From contig MU867067.1 in the NCBI GenBank assembly GCA_033725935.1, positions 718,501 to 782,500 of the forward strand: a DNA stretch of 64,000 nucleotides, written 5' to 3'. The translations under genes and the position numbers were made by a program. The notes beneath the pieces are model-generated. The model was not told the origin of the DNA, searched no databases, and saw only the letters and a list, made by a program, of their open reading frames with translations. The number at the start of each line of letters is the position of its first letter. Position 1 is the first letter of the stretch. Positions 21,361-31,998 of this stretch are shown here, one piece after another. The stretch comes from Cladorrhinum sp. PSN259. Taxonomy: Eukaryota; Ascomycota; Sordariomycetes; Sordariales; Podosporaceae.

Positions 21361-23112
21361 ATGGGGAACACCCCGTGCCAGATCTCATGGGCCCTAAGCT
21401 TCCTCGTGGCGGCCAGTATGGTCACTGCGGTGGACTTGGGAACCTGCAAAGCCAACATTCAAGCCCGTCTCGACAACAACACGCTCACACGAAACGCCTC
21501 CATATTCTACTTCAACGGCACGAAGTACATGTCTGAGAGGGACAACATCGCTTTGACCATTGAGGGGTGTCAGGCCAACTGCCCCAAGCCGTATTTCGAC
21601 CTGTACCGCGACATGTGGCCCCGGCTCCTGACCTGGCTCGTCCCCGCGCTGCTCCTCGTCGGCAGCGTCCACCTCCCTCGCATCGGCCATCTCAACAGAT
21701 TATTCGTGATATTCCATTACATGGGCGACCCCGTCGACTCTATGTGGTCACTTCTCACCAAGGGTGAAATCTGGAACCGCTTCTACGCCCTCGCCCTCCG
21801 AGCGACCCCCGAAGGCCCGGACCAGCTCCCCACGGCAAAGGCCCTCGCAGCCGTGTTCGTCGCCTACGAGGAGCTCACAGGTGACATGGAAACAGTCCAG
21901 CAGGAATTCAACGCCGCCATCACCGAAAACAGACAGCTCCCCAGAGACGACCTCGCCCACATTCTCAAGGAGACGGCAGAAGAACTGGTTGATAGTCGCC
22001 CCAACGAGGGCCTCCGTACTGCGTTAGTCATCGTCAACTATCTCTGGGCTGTTCTCGCCGCCCTCGTCCCCAATATTGGCGGTGTCCAATCCAGCCAGCC
22101 CGGAGGCCGCATCGGGACAGCCATGTTCCTCTCGTGGTTAGTGACCGCCGTCCTCCTCAGCAACACCCTTTCGGGCTTCACGTCACGCCGCACCTGCCTG
22201 CGCATCATGGAACGCTGCCTGCGCACCATCAAAGGCCGCCGTCGTGACTTACACGTCTTTCCCTACAGTCCGCGCCTTCTCTCCAAGACCACCGGCACCT
22301 CCTCCGGCCAAGAATTCGAAGATATCATGTCGGCCCAGCCCTGGAGCGGCAGCGTCTACAGCTACCGTCCATGCAAACGCCTCACCCCAACTCACGCGCG
22401 ATCCGACCGCTCCCCGCTCCACCTCCTCGCGCTATCCTTACTACCCCCTTTCGTCTCCTCGGTTTGCGCGTTCGTCATCATCTTTTATACCCCCACCATC
22501 GGTCTCGGTTGCCGTACCCTCTGGGTCCTGGCCCTCACCGTCGGGATATTCGTCTCCCCCTTGCTCAGCTTTCTCATCTCACATTTCTTCCGACCGAAAT
22601 ACGCCTGGTACCTGACCATCCTCAAAGACGCCTTCTTTGGCCTCAGCGCGGTAGCCGTGATTCTCCTGTCCTCCATCGGCATCTTCAACACCTGCTGGTG
22701 CTGGAGCGGCGTGTACTCGCGCGGCATCGCCAAGGCGTACATCGATCTCGATCCGCAGGATGAACGCGAGTACAACCTGCATCATCTGTACCCTGCCGCG
22801 GTGGGGGTTTGCCTGCTGCTGCAGGTCGCCGTGTACGGACTCATGCACAGGGTGATGAAGGAGGGCGGATTGGTGATGCGGCAACGAGAGGAGGAGAAGA
22901 TGAGCGTCTACAGGGAGGTGCACGGCTTGCCGACGCCGAATGTTGGGATGGAGATGAAAGCCAGAAGGGAGAGCGAGGCCGCGCCGCTGTTGCTCTTGCC
23001 TGAGACGGCGATACAGGAGGGATCGCCGGTGTTGGGGTGGAATGCTTCTTCGCCGTCACCGAAACTATCGGGGGCTACTACAACAGGTGTCGGAACGGGT
23101 TTGCTGGTATAG
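21361..23112 (+). CDS. Polytopic membrane protein of unknown function, 583 aa
   Basis: Intronless. The ATG at 21361 is preferred over the in-frame ATG at 21250 because it places a good signal sequence (ISWALSFLVAASMVTA, residues 8-23) at the N-terminus. A Cys/Asn-rich luminal or external segment (25-85) follows. Hydrophobic segments are at about 89-105, 219-240, 250-272, 353-378, 384-407, 424-446 and 476-495, with a basic stretch (KGRRR, about 291) and a long hydrophilic C-tail ending in an acidic/Pro-rich region. GC-rich coding is consistent throughout. This looks like one of the lineage-specific fungal integral membrane proteins; no catalytic motif is visible. Confidence 0.8.
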   Translation: MGNTPCQISWALSFLVAASMVTAVDLGTCKANIQARLDNNTLTRNASIFYFNGTKYMSERDNIALTIEGCQANCPKPYFDLYRDMWPRLLTWLVPALLLVGSVHLPRIGHLNRLFVIFHYMGDPVDSMWSLLTKGEIWNRFYALALRATPEGPDQLPTAKALAAVFVAYEELTGDMETVQQEFNAAITENRQLPRDDLAHILKETAEELVDSRPNEGLRTALVIVNYLWAVLAALVPNIGGVQSSQPGGRIGTAMFLSWLVTAVLLSNTLSGFTSRRTCLRIMERCLRTIKGRRRDLHVFPYSPRLLSKTTGTSSGQEFEDIMSAQPWSGSVYSYRPCKRLTPTHARSDRSPLHLLALSLLPPFVSSVCAFVIIFYTPTIGLGCRTLWVLALTVGIFVSPLLSFLISHFFRPKYAWYLTILKDAFFGLSAVAVILLSSIGIFNTCWCWSGVYSRGIAKAYIDLDPQDEREYNLHHLYPAAVGVCLLLQVAVYGLMHRVMKEGGLVMRQREEEKMSVYREVHGLPTPNVGMEMKARRESEAAPLLLLPETAIQEGSPVLGWNASSPSPKLSGATTTGVGTGLLV

Positions 23113-24559
23113 CAGAGCGCTTGTTGGCAATCCCACTTCACAACAAGAAGCAGCAACCTTGTCGGCAACCTACCGTTGAGCATCCAAGGCCAATGTAACC
23201 GCGCATTGGTCGAGTGTATGATTAGTAAAGTCAGCTGATCGGCGTTCTGATTGCCAATACTCAATGACGCCGGGTTCGCCGGCGCCGTCGTTGCTGCTGC
23301 GGTGGACGCTGCCGAGGAGCTTATCGTAGGGCTTAGAATGCTGAACATGTTATGAATCTTTTCCCCACCTTCATAGTAATATACGCTGTGACCTTCGTTT
23401 CCAACCCCCAATGCCAGTTCCTTAACGAGAGTCGAGACTAGGGTCTTCTTAACGTTTAATGTCCTCGGTGACGCTTATTAGTAGCATGAAGTTTTTTATT
23501 GACCAGCCGGAAACTGCATTCTGCTTTTCGCTCTGGATCGCCGCACATCGGACTGGGAAATATCCAGATTGTTTGAAGCTTGCCCCCGGGGGTCATCGAC
23601 AAAGCAGCGAGGAGACTTTAAAACTCTTTCCTGACGGTATGGTAAATCTTTCTAAATACTTGAATCTTCTTTAGGTTCACCCAATCCAGCCGGCAACCCC
23701 AAGCATTTCCTTTCAAGACCACTGTCGTCTTTCCAATACACAACCATCACCATATCGGCCACATTTAATGTAAGCTCCGTTCATCCCCCCTTACACGTAG
23801 GAATCCGATTACGTACCAAGGAGGCAGCGAATAACATCTTTCGAAAACCTAAACCTCTGCCGTCGAGGTTAACCCCCTTGTTTCCGTTTTAATAGACCCG
23901 GAAAGGGAAAGCATCATTAAACCGCTGCTAAACCGTGATAATACACCACCGCCATACCTTGCAATTAGCTATATACGGAGAAAAAGGAGCGCGCACATGT
24001 CCGACAACGTAACGAGATGTCCGTTTCTCGGGATCGAGAGCTTCGGACACTTGGCATTGTACCCACAACGATATCAGACGGCATTCAACTAACACGCAGG
24101 CTCGATATTCCTAACGTCTGGATTAAGGGTCTCTGTGCCATTCAGGACAAATTTCCATCTCACCGATGGCAGCGTTATAGTTGTCCGCCTTGAAATGACG
24201 AGCAATGAGAATTAGCAACCTCTGACGGACGGGTAGCTCGAGTTTAGCATCGACTGTGCAGTAGATTCCCTCGACAAACCCCAGTGTTTCTGACAGGACT
24301 CTCTATTTTTATTGGAGAGAAATTTGACCTCTGGGCGGGGCTAATACTATTTAGTTGCGACATCAACTTGAAGGTGTTGCTGTATTTTTCCGCTTATGGC
24401 AGTAATTATAGCTTTTATGTGTTTATTGAAGATTGAGCTATAGGGCCCTCTGTCGGTTAATGAGCCAAATGGTTCAAGGGCAATTCCTATAGCTGCATTC
24501 AACAGCCCTATCGGAATTGCTGGGGAAATATAGCATCCCAAAGTGATCAAAGGATTTGC
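23113..24559. other. Intergenic, no supported gene
   Basis: Only short or antisense frames. Base composition is even, without the AT-rich signature. It separates the convergent membrane protein and HET genes. Confidence 0.5.
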
Positions 24560-26859
24560 TCAGACAAGCTCCATCGTAATAGACTCTTTCCCATCAAACA
24601 GTTCCTTTCCCTTGGAATGACTTTCGTGTATCGTCTCTCCGATTCCTATTCGTCGTAACTTTCCTAGCTCGGGTAACGGTTGGAGGACCAAAAACCTCAA
24701 ACTCCCATCATGATCGTCTAGGGATTTGGCATTGGAATTGCTGCGCGACACCCCAAGTAAAAGGCATCGAACCTCTTTGACACCCTCCTGTTCTCCCTTG
24801 ATGTCCCAGGCAATTGAAAATGTCTTGTTCCAGCGTCCATACATGTCCACTTCGCTGGGATCAATCGATATGAAAATCCCCTTGATTCTGAGGCTAATGC
24901 CTTGTCCTCGCATGAACCACAGAGACCTCTCTTTCTCGAGGCCGACGACATCCAGCAACTGGAGATTCTTGTCCGCTTCAAGGTCAAGAAAACCGTCCCC
25001 GTGCGTGCCCCGCCAAAAGGAGACCCCCCTAAGATCGATGTAGGTAGCCCCAGACGGATCCGGCGGTCTCTGGGAATACTTCATTGAAGCCCAAGACCAA
25101 GACGGGGCGTCCTCATACCTGTGGTGAGGACTCTCATGCGCCTTCCAAGTCAGACCCCGCCAGAGATCATTTTCCCACAGCCCTGCAAGGTATCTTTGCC
25201 CTCGCAATAGTGGTTCCGAGAACCGTTCTGCGAGACCCGCAAGAGCCGGAAAGCGGTCCGACTCCCTGGTGATCTCGAGAACGGAGTACTGTTCGATCAC
25301 TTCGAGCCATGCATCCAAGACCCTCTCAATGTTTGCATCTTCCCCAAAGGCATCAGTGATCTGTTGCCGGGAGCTCTGGCAACGTTTGTTTCCGAGCCGT
25401 CCAGCGCGTTTGAGATAGCCACACTCGCATGAGATGGCGCACCTGCATTCCCAAACTATTTCTTCGTCGCTAAAATGGAGCACCCGGGCTGAGAGAAAAC
25501 GCTCCTGAAAGCACCAGGCCCGGGTCATAAGCGGCGGCCCAAGTGAAAACCCGTTCCCGGTGAAATCGTGGTGGCTTGCGAGAGAATCATAGTATCGGGC
25601 ATACAATTTGCAGTGGCCCGGGTAAACATATGCCTCGTCACATCTCCACCCGGAAACCGGCCGCGAGAAGAAGCAGCCACCATCTCCATTCTTGGATCCC
25701 GTCGCCGCTATGGTCAAGTAGCAGCCCGAGTATACACTGGCCATTTTGGCTGCCTCGATTTCCCAGTCAAGTGGATCATCCTGAATGATGCAGAGCGAGT
25801 CAATCCATATATGTGGAATGCCGAGGCTCCGAGTAAGTGTAATTGCGTCCTTGAAGGTGTTACTGAGCCTCTCCCACGGAATCTCGGAGTAGTGCCGAGC
25901 GAGGTTGCAAGTTTTTGTCTCGACGGGGCGGCTTTCTCCCCAACAATGGCTCAGTGCAATATATTTGCAGCCCGAGACGCTAGCATTTGATATTTCGGTA
26001 TCGACAAGTTTGATTGTCCCATTCTCAACGTCCAAAAGTCGTTTCGGCAGGACCTTGGCAGTCCGTTGACATGATAGACCATGTGACCGGTCACACTCCT
26101 CAAGCAACGGCCGAACAAAGGCAACAGAATGTTCCAAGGTTGGCGTCTCGGGTATGCTAGGGCGATGAGTATATGCTTCCATGGCCGGTTGGCAAGGTGA
26201 ATCTACCGAAATTAACAGCCTAATGCGTCCGAATCTAAGAGGAGTACCTAAACCATACCTGGGTCGGGCTTTGCGATCAAATCGAACCCGACAGCAGAAG
26301 GCCGCGATATGTGGGGAACGTAACCACGTCTCAGAGAGATAGTGATGGTTTCTACGACCATTGTTTGCTGTTCAGATTTGCTGGGGAGAAACTTTATGTC
26401 GCCAATGCGAGAAACACTCGGGCTCACGATTCTGTTGAATATTATGGTGCAAGCGATGCAGCCTTGCTTCGCTGAAAGGTGAAGCTGATAAAGCTGAACG
26501 CAATGTTCGAAATCCGCCAAGTCCTTGTATTTGTCTGGGTGCAGGTTGAGGCAGGCATTGCATGGTGCATTGTGGTGATCTTGTGTAATGTCAACGGGAT
26601 CAAAAAAATCGCTGAGCAGATTTCGGTCCAGGCCTTTGACGACGGACAGTGCTTGTTCGTAACTCAGAAGGGGCGATAGTTGAGCGAAGGGTCCGTCGGC
26701 GGCGGCGGCGGCGGCGGCGAAACTAGGAATTGAGGGGCAAATAGGCAAGGGGTGGTCGAGCGGGTGAGGATTCTGTGGCTGTTTGAGCTCTTTCGGCCGT
26801 GTAGGGAGTATACAAAGCCAGGAAAGGCATCCAGAGTGCCGGCCCCGGCTTTTCGTCAT
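24560..26859 (-). CDS. HET-domain (heterokaryon incompatibility) protein, 747 aa
   Basis: Two exons, 26859-26259 and 26202-24560. The 57-nt intron has donor GTATGG and acceptor GGTAG; joining restores phase and leads straight into MEAYTHRPSIPETP. The N-terminus has an Ala run from a GCC repeat, then a CxxC-type segment (CNACLNLHP) and CIACTIIFNRI, common before HET domains. The HET domain spans about 277-425 with its three blocks: YIALSHCWG at 281, WIDSLCIIQDD at 333, and MASVYSGCYLTIAA at 354. The C-terminal 300 residues have the usual WxFQER and SWASM positions. HET proteins trigger cell death on contact between unlike nuclei or partners. This copy appears intact, unlike the one at 29.2-30.9 kb. 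Confidence 0.9.
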
Positions 26860-27307
26860 GGCTCAAGTTGGGGGGTTGGTGTGAAAGAAATTTTAGCTTG
26901 CAAGGCTTGCTTCACGGATTCAAATTCGGGCACCCAAGCGATTTTGGGCACCTCAGGCTGGTTTGTCCCATTCCTTTTCAGGCAAATGCAATGCACATGC
27001 ATATCACAGCTTACTGTATTAGGTTTAGTGCGAGAGATGATTCCATCTTTCCTTTTCTTCATCATGGGTCTATCTACAAGTCATTGTCGAATCGTACAAT
27101 CTACAAAACACAAATTACTTTTGACACTTTTTCAATCCTGCCAAGTACCTTTAAATTCTTGTTTATTTTTTCTGCCAAGTCTGATGATAAAAGCTTCAAA
27201 ACCAAACTGTCCAAGCTTTACATCCAATTGTATGATCTTATGGCCACTGCCAACGCCAAGTATAGCATGATAGTATTTTCTTGTATGTATCAGTTCTCGT
27301 TCCCTCA

Positions 27308-28036
27308 TCATAATATTACCTCGTACAATGGTATATCCATGCCTCCAAACAACGACTGCACCTCGACCAAATTCCCATCCGGATCCAGAACCAGCAAAAC
27401 ATCCAACAAAGCCCTCGAAATCAACTCTGCTTCCTTGGGATCATTCTCAAATACTTGCCCGAGCAGACCAAACGCGGCACCTGCGGGGCCCTCAAAATCA
27501 GGCAGTTCTCCAACCCCCTTAATCACCTTCACCCCAAGACTCTCAAACCTATCCTGCGCCTGCACTACATCCGGCACGATCAGACCCAGATGACTGAACC
27601 TCGTCGGCCTCGTCAACTTCATCAACGCTTCATCTGCTCCATCCGAGTCTGTCCGATCAAAATAAACCAACTCTAACAATCCCCGTACACGACCGCTCAT
27701 CATGGCTTCCGTCAACTCGGCGGCTGTTTGATATGTTTCATTCTCGGTTTGGGTAGAATGAGCCAGGTACACGACAGAATAACGCGGGCTAGCGCGGTAT
27801 GTGAAAAGGACTTGGAAGCCGAGGGCATCACGGTACCAGGCTACGCTGCGGGTTAGGTTGTGGGTGTTGAGAGCGACGTGGTTGATAAAGTAGCCGGCTG
27901 TAAATGGTGAGGGGGGAATGTCGGGGCCGGACTGGGCGATGGGGAAGTCTTGGCCTTTTTGACGGGCGTTGAGTGGAGCGCAGGCTCGGGCTAGGATGGT
28001 GAAGAGGGCCGTGAGGAGGAAGTGGCGTGGATGCAT
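27308..28036 (-). CDS. Secreted VOC/glyoxalase I-like protein, 242 aa
   Basis: Intronless from the ATG at 28036. Residues 1-20 are a signal peptide (LLTALFTILARACA), so the protein is probably secreted, whereas classical glyoxalase I is cytosolic. Two beta-alpha-beta-beta-beta halves follow. The first starts with FINHVALNTHNLTRSVAWYRDALGF and the second with FSHLGLIVPDV. Metal-ligand positions in the family order are His53, Glu122, His149 and Glu225, all present. LDPDGNLVEV near the C-terminus is the standard second-half signature. A lyase or dioxygenase role on a small electrophile or thiol adduct is possible; the substrate is unknown. It lies upstream of the HET gene in the same direction, 448 bp away, without sign of linkage. 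Confidence 0.85.
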   Translation of the reverse strand: MHPRHFLLTALFTILARACAPLNARQKGQDFPIAQSGPDIPPSPFTAGYFINHVALNTHNLTRSVAWYRDALGFQVLFTYRASPRYSVVYLAHSTQTENETYQTAAELTEAMMSGRVRGLLELVYFDRTDSDGADEALMKLTRPTRFSHLGLIVPDVVQAQDRFESLGVKVIKGVGELPDFEGPAGAAFGLLGQVFENDPKEAELISRALLDVLLVLDPDGNLVEVQSLFGGMDIPLYEVIL

Positions 28037-28331
28037 GGTGACTGTTTTTTTTTGCTGATAGTGATTTATAGTTTGCTCTGATAGGGCTGGAACTTTAGAT
28101 GGTGATTATTAGGAGAGATACTTGTGGCAAAACGAGTTCTACTTGTACCTCTCATCCAGTTGACGCCCGGGAATCACCACGTGTGCAGAGAACTAATAAA
28201 GTGGTCGTGGCTGATTTCGTCTGACATGTTCTCTCTTCTGGGCTCAGTGACTGAGCTGCAGGTTGTAAGACGAGGAATATACGAACTTCCATCTTATTGT
28301 CGAATGGATGCCGGCCGGTCCGCAGCGTCAG

Positions 28332-28388
28332 CAGTCTCGTCCGCATCGTCCGCATCGTCCGCATCGTCCGCATCATCCGCATCGTCAG
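28332..28388. repeat. 9-bp minisatellite, TCCGCATCG units
   Basis: Five to six near-identical copies of TCCGCATCG in tandem, the later ones diverged (TCATCCGCATCGTCAGCAG). It reads as an Ala/Ser repeat on plus or Arg/Met/Thr on minus, but no gene around it is supported. Confidence 0.75.
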
Positions 28389-28774
28389 CAGAACCCGCGC
28401 CTCCAAGATCCAGAGGTTTACTAGGGGCGCCAATTTACCTACCCTTTTTTAAGCATCGACTCCAAAGCCGTATTCTACCCGTTTCCCACCTCTCCCTTTA
28501 ATGCCTTGGCTGGTACTTGTACGGGGACCAGTTTTTCTTTCTTTATCACAATTTCTTCCGGTTTTATCGCGTACCTGTCAGATGAAATTGACTTTTCTGC
28601 CATAGGAAGCGGATTATTGTACCCGTGCAGTGAACATTGTTGGCAGGAAATCCATTTTCTCTCGCAAACTCTCATGAACTCGATGAGGCACCCAAAGCGT
28701 TCCTCGATGATGGCAACCATCAGTGCATGTAAACCTCCATGATGAACTATGCCCCACGCGGTGATGACGGCGGG

Positions 28775-28870
28775 GGTTCGACGTTCCTCGAGAAAGCTAT
28801 TCAGAAAGGCAACGTTTCCATCGTCCAGCTAGCCGTGGAAGTAGGGTGCGATGTCAACCTGGCTGACGAC
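28775..28870 (+). pseudogene. Isolated ankyrin-repeat fragment
   Basis: One frame reads STFLEKAIQKGNVSIVQLAVEVGCDVN, matching an ankyrin repeat (T.LEKA...GN..IVQLLVE.GADVN). No neighbouring repeats and no intact gene carry it. It sits just upstream of the HET relic and belongs to the same graveyard. Confidence 0.5.
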
Positions 28871-29163
28871 ACAGCGTTTGCCGCAAGGCCTTTCTTGGCA
28901 CGAACAACCGCCCACGATGGGCCGCCCTTTCGGGCCACCTTGGTGTTCGGGCCTCCTATTCTTCACCACCACAGAAAATTCCCTCTCTCACGACAGGAGC
29001 CCATCCTTTTCCATCATCAAAACTTAGTGCAGCCGAAGATACTTCACGCCGGGGCTCATTCTGGCTTTCATCCAGCTTTGCTCCTCCTCCACGCCGAGCT
29101 TGAAACGTCACCAGCACGAGATCTGAACGAGACTTTTACCACTTGCCGCAGATGCGGCGGTAA

Positions 29164-30948
29164 GCCCCTCTCATTGCCGACCGCGCGGAAATCCGGCTAC
29201 TTGAGCTGCTGCCTGGCAAAAAGAACTCTCCTCTCCGTTGCACACTCCGAACGGCATCGTTCAACGACAGGCCAAAATTCGAAGCGCTTTCCTACGTCTG
29301 GGGAGACCCGACAGTGACACGATGCATCTCAGTCGACGGCCAAGACTTTAAAGTGACAACCAATCTGGGGGATGCGCTGCTTGAGCTCCGCGACAGGCGC
29401 AGGCAACGTAAACTTTGGGTTGACGCTATCTGCATCAACCAGCAAGACGCCAGAGAGAAGAGCTCCCAGATTCCCCTCATGAGCCAGATATACCGCGATG
29501 CGACCCGAGTCATCGTGTGGCTGGGGCCGTCCGACCCGACAACAAGGGCGGTTATCTCTTACGTCGAGGCATTCGTCGAAAGGAGGCTCACAGCTCGCTC
29601 TCTATCATGGATTGTGCTGAAAACTGCTGCAACCCACTCCGAAAAGGCTCGAAAGACTTGGATTCAAGCTTTACGACAAGCTCGGGAAGGCCACAACAAG
29701 ATCTTATGCTCCCCATACTGGAATCGGAGATAGACTTACCAGGAGTACTAGATCCCAGAGACCGAGCCTATCTGCTTGTGCGGATCTGACCAGTTCAGGG
29801 GATCAAAGATTGACGGCTATCTCAAAGGGGGGATGCTTCAGCCGGACTTGGATGCAGCGATGGGCTTCTCGTCAGCACAGTGGAACGACTTCTATGTGGA
29901 GCAGATCTACCCACTTTCTAACAAGTCCGAATCAGTCAACGCCCGTAACATCTGGCCGATGGGTAATGGATATGATCGCTCCCTCGCCGACACGATCCTC
30001 GCCACACAAGGTCGTGCCAGCTCCGACCGGAGGGATGCGGTTTATGCACTTTATGGACTCTTTACGCCACAATTGCTGGAGCAGCTCCCGTTAGCGGACT
30101 ACTCGAAGCCGGTTGAGCAAGTCTTTCTTGAAACAACTGCGTATCTGATTAACCATGACGATTGGCTTCCATATGAAGCTTTCCCGATATTTACGCCAAG
30201 GTCGCCACACGACGCCTCTTTTCCCTCTTGGCTGCCTGACCTCAGCGCAACGGGCACCCAGCTACCCGGCACGCATTTATTTTTCCAATCCGAGTACGAG
30301 AACTTTCACTATCCGGCGGTCAGCGGAGACCTCAAGATCTTGTCACTCTCAGCCTGGAATCTAGGCCCCGTTCGGATAATCATCACGCTGGCTAATACCA
30401 AACTCGAGGCCATTGATCAGCTGGCGACACTACTGGTGTCTACTTCTGCCTATATAGATGTTGTCCAAGGCGAGAAGCTCGACGTAATAATACTTTCAGG
30501 ATTAGCACGACTATGCATGCGGTGCTACGTCCAACATCATTCATACTCTCTATCCGACGTGACGCTGGCTCTAAGTTCTATCTTGATAACCACAAGGACG
30601 AGTGGATACAACGAGGAGCAATGGGTCGACGATCCAGTCGCATCGCTCTGTCTGAAAGGCCTCGAAGGGCTTCTAGGAAAAACGATATTTGCAGCGGAGC
30701 CTGATATCTTGGGCATACAGGAATGGGGGATAGATATCCAGGACGGAGATATCCTTGTCCATTCTCTGCCACGGAGCATCTCGTTTATCTTTCGACCGGC
30801 GTTGCCGAGTTCGGCGGACGGGGCAGTGAGACACGTCACCATGGCGGGGCTTGCCCATATTGATGGTCTGATGAAGGGTCTGGAAACCAACAAGAGACTG
30901 ATTCGGTGGATGGAACAAACAATGCTGGATCGGTTTCATATCCGTTGA
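29164..30948 (+). pseudogene. HET-domain gene with nonsense codons and lost start
   Basis: The HET frame is open from after TAA 29161-29163 without any ATG before the domain. It reads EIRLLELLPGK, ALSYVWGD, LWVDAICINQQD and MSQIYRDATRVIVWLG, so all core HET blocks are intact. After ILCSPYWNRR come TAG at 29731 and, 18 bases on, TAG at 29749, separated by TYQEY; relatives, as recalled, have Trp before TYQEY. The same frame then continues unbroken to 30948 with CLCGSDQF, DRRDAVYALYGLF and SWLPDLSATG. It is therefore a nearly full-length HET gene killed by few point changes, and likely recent. Readthrough or an unusual intron would be needed for function. Confidence 0.75.
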
Positions 30949-31089
30949 GTACAAGGCCGCTTTCCAAGTTTATAGGTAGTAACACTATTCCAGAACAATT
31001 ATTCTTGCGTCTTCGGATGCTTGCTGTAACGCATTGACCACGACCCACGCTAGACACTCCATTTCGCGGGCTAACCTGGAGCTGTTCGT

Positions 31090-31593
31090 ACTGCTCTTAG
31101 TTTTGTAGTCGTTGATACCCTCCACAAAACTCCCGCTCCATCAAACATAGGCGTAGCGTTTTTATATTGTGTCCATGCCGAAAGGAAGGATCTAACCATC
31201 AATCAATTACTCGGAAGCCTTATCCAGCAACTACTGCTCCAGAGCGGCGCCATTCCCGAGGAGATTCTCATACAGTACGACTTGCACATGTGTGAAAAAA
31301 CGCAACCGGACCTTGCTGAACTTTCCAAACAACTTGGCTCTATAACCTCTCTCTTCTCCAAAGTCTTCATTATTATCGACGCCCTCGACGAGTGTGACGA
31401 CACCAACAAGACAAGAAGTTCTCTCCTGGAATGGCAGCTGCGGAAACTAGACACTCGCGTTCAGCTATTTCCTAGTTTTCGGCCTTTAGAGGAACTTCAT
31501 CTTCTACCAAAGAACCTGAACGAGACATATGATGGGACCATAAGCAGAATACAAAGTTCTCATTATGCACTGTCTCGAAAAAATAGGATTTGA
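31090..31593 (+). pseudogene. NACHT fragment of an ankyrin-type NLR
   Basis: One frame reads FVVVDTLHKTPAPSNIGVAFLYC, INQLLGSLIQQLL, then an intact Walker B-like VFIIIDALDECDD, followed by a shortened sensor region and LPKNLNETYDGTISRIQ, the usual sequence after NACHT. The Walker A upstream is not readable and the part between Walker B and NETYD is shorter than in relatives. It ends at TGA 31591. Downstream sequence to about 32.0 kb has only scattered short frames and then becomes AT-rich. Confidence 0.65.
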
Positions 31594-31998
31594 CCCGTCC
31601 TACAACCCTCCCATCCACAGACAGCTCCATAGTAACCTCGCGTCTTGGGCCGCCCAGAGCGTAATTCCCCTCTGCCGGGACGATGCCACCGCACTTACGC
31701 CCGCCTGCCCCGAATATGCGGGAGAATAATACGACGAGAACTAGTCATGGATGTTGCCCCAAAGGGTTCCTTCGCTAGCATCGCGCGTAGTCGGGTGGTT
31801 TGGCTACCTATAAGGCTGCGCTATTTCGCCGGGTACCGTTTGACTATTGGATCATAGGCCTGGCCCCGCTACTACGGTTTACCGACCAAGTCAACGATCT
31901 AGTATCGTTCTTTAAGGAGTTACTAGGCTCTGCGGAAGGGGAGATGGATATTAACTGCGTGATACTCCAGACGCTAGTCCGCCTTTAGGCCGGTACCC

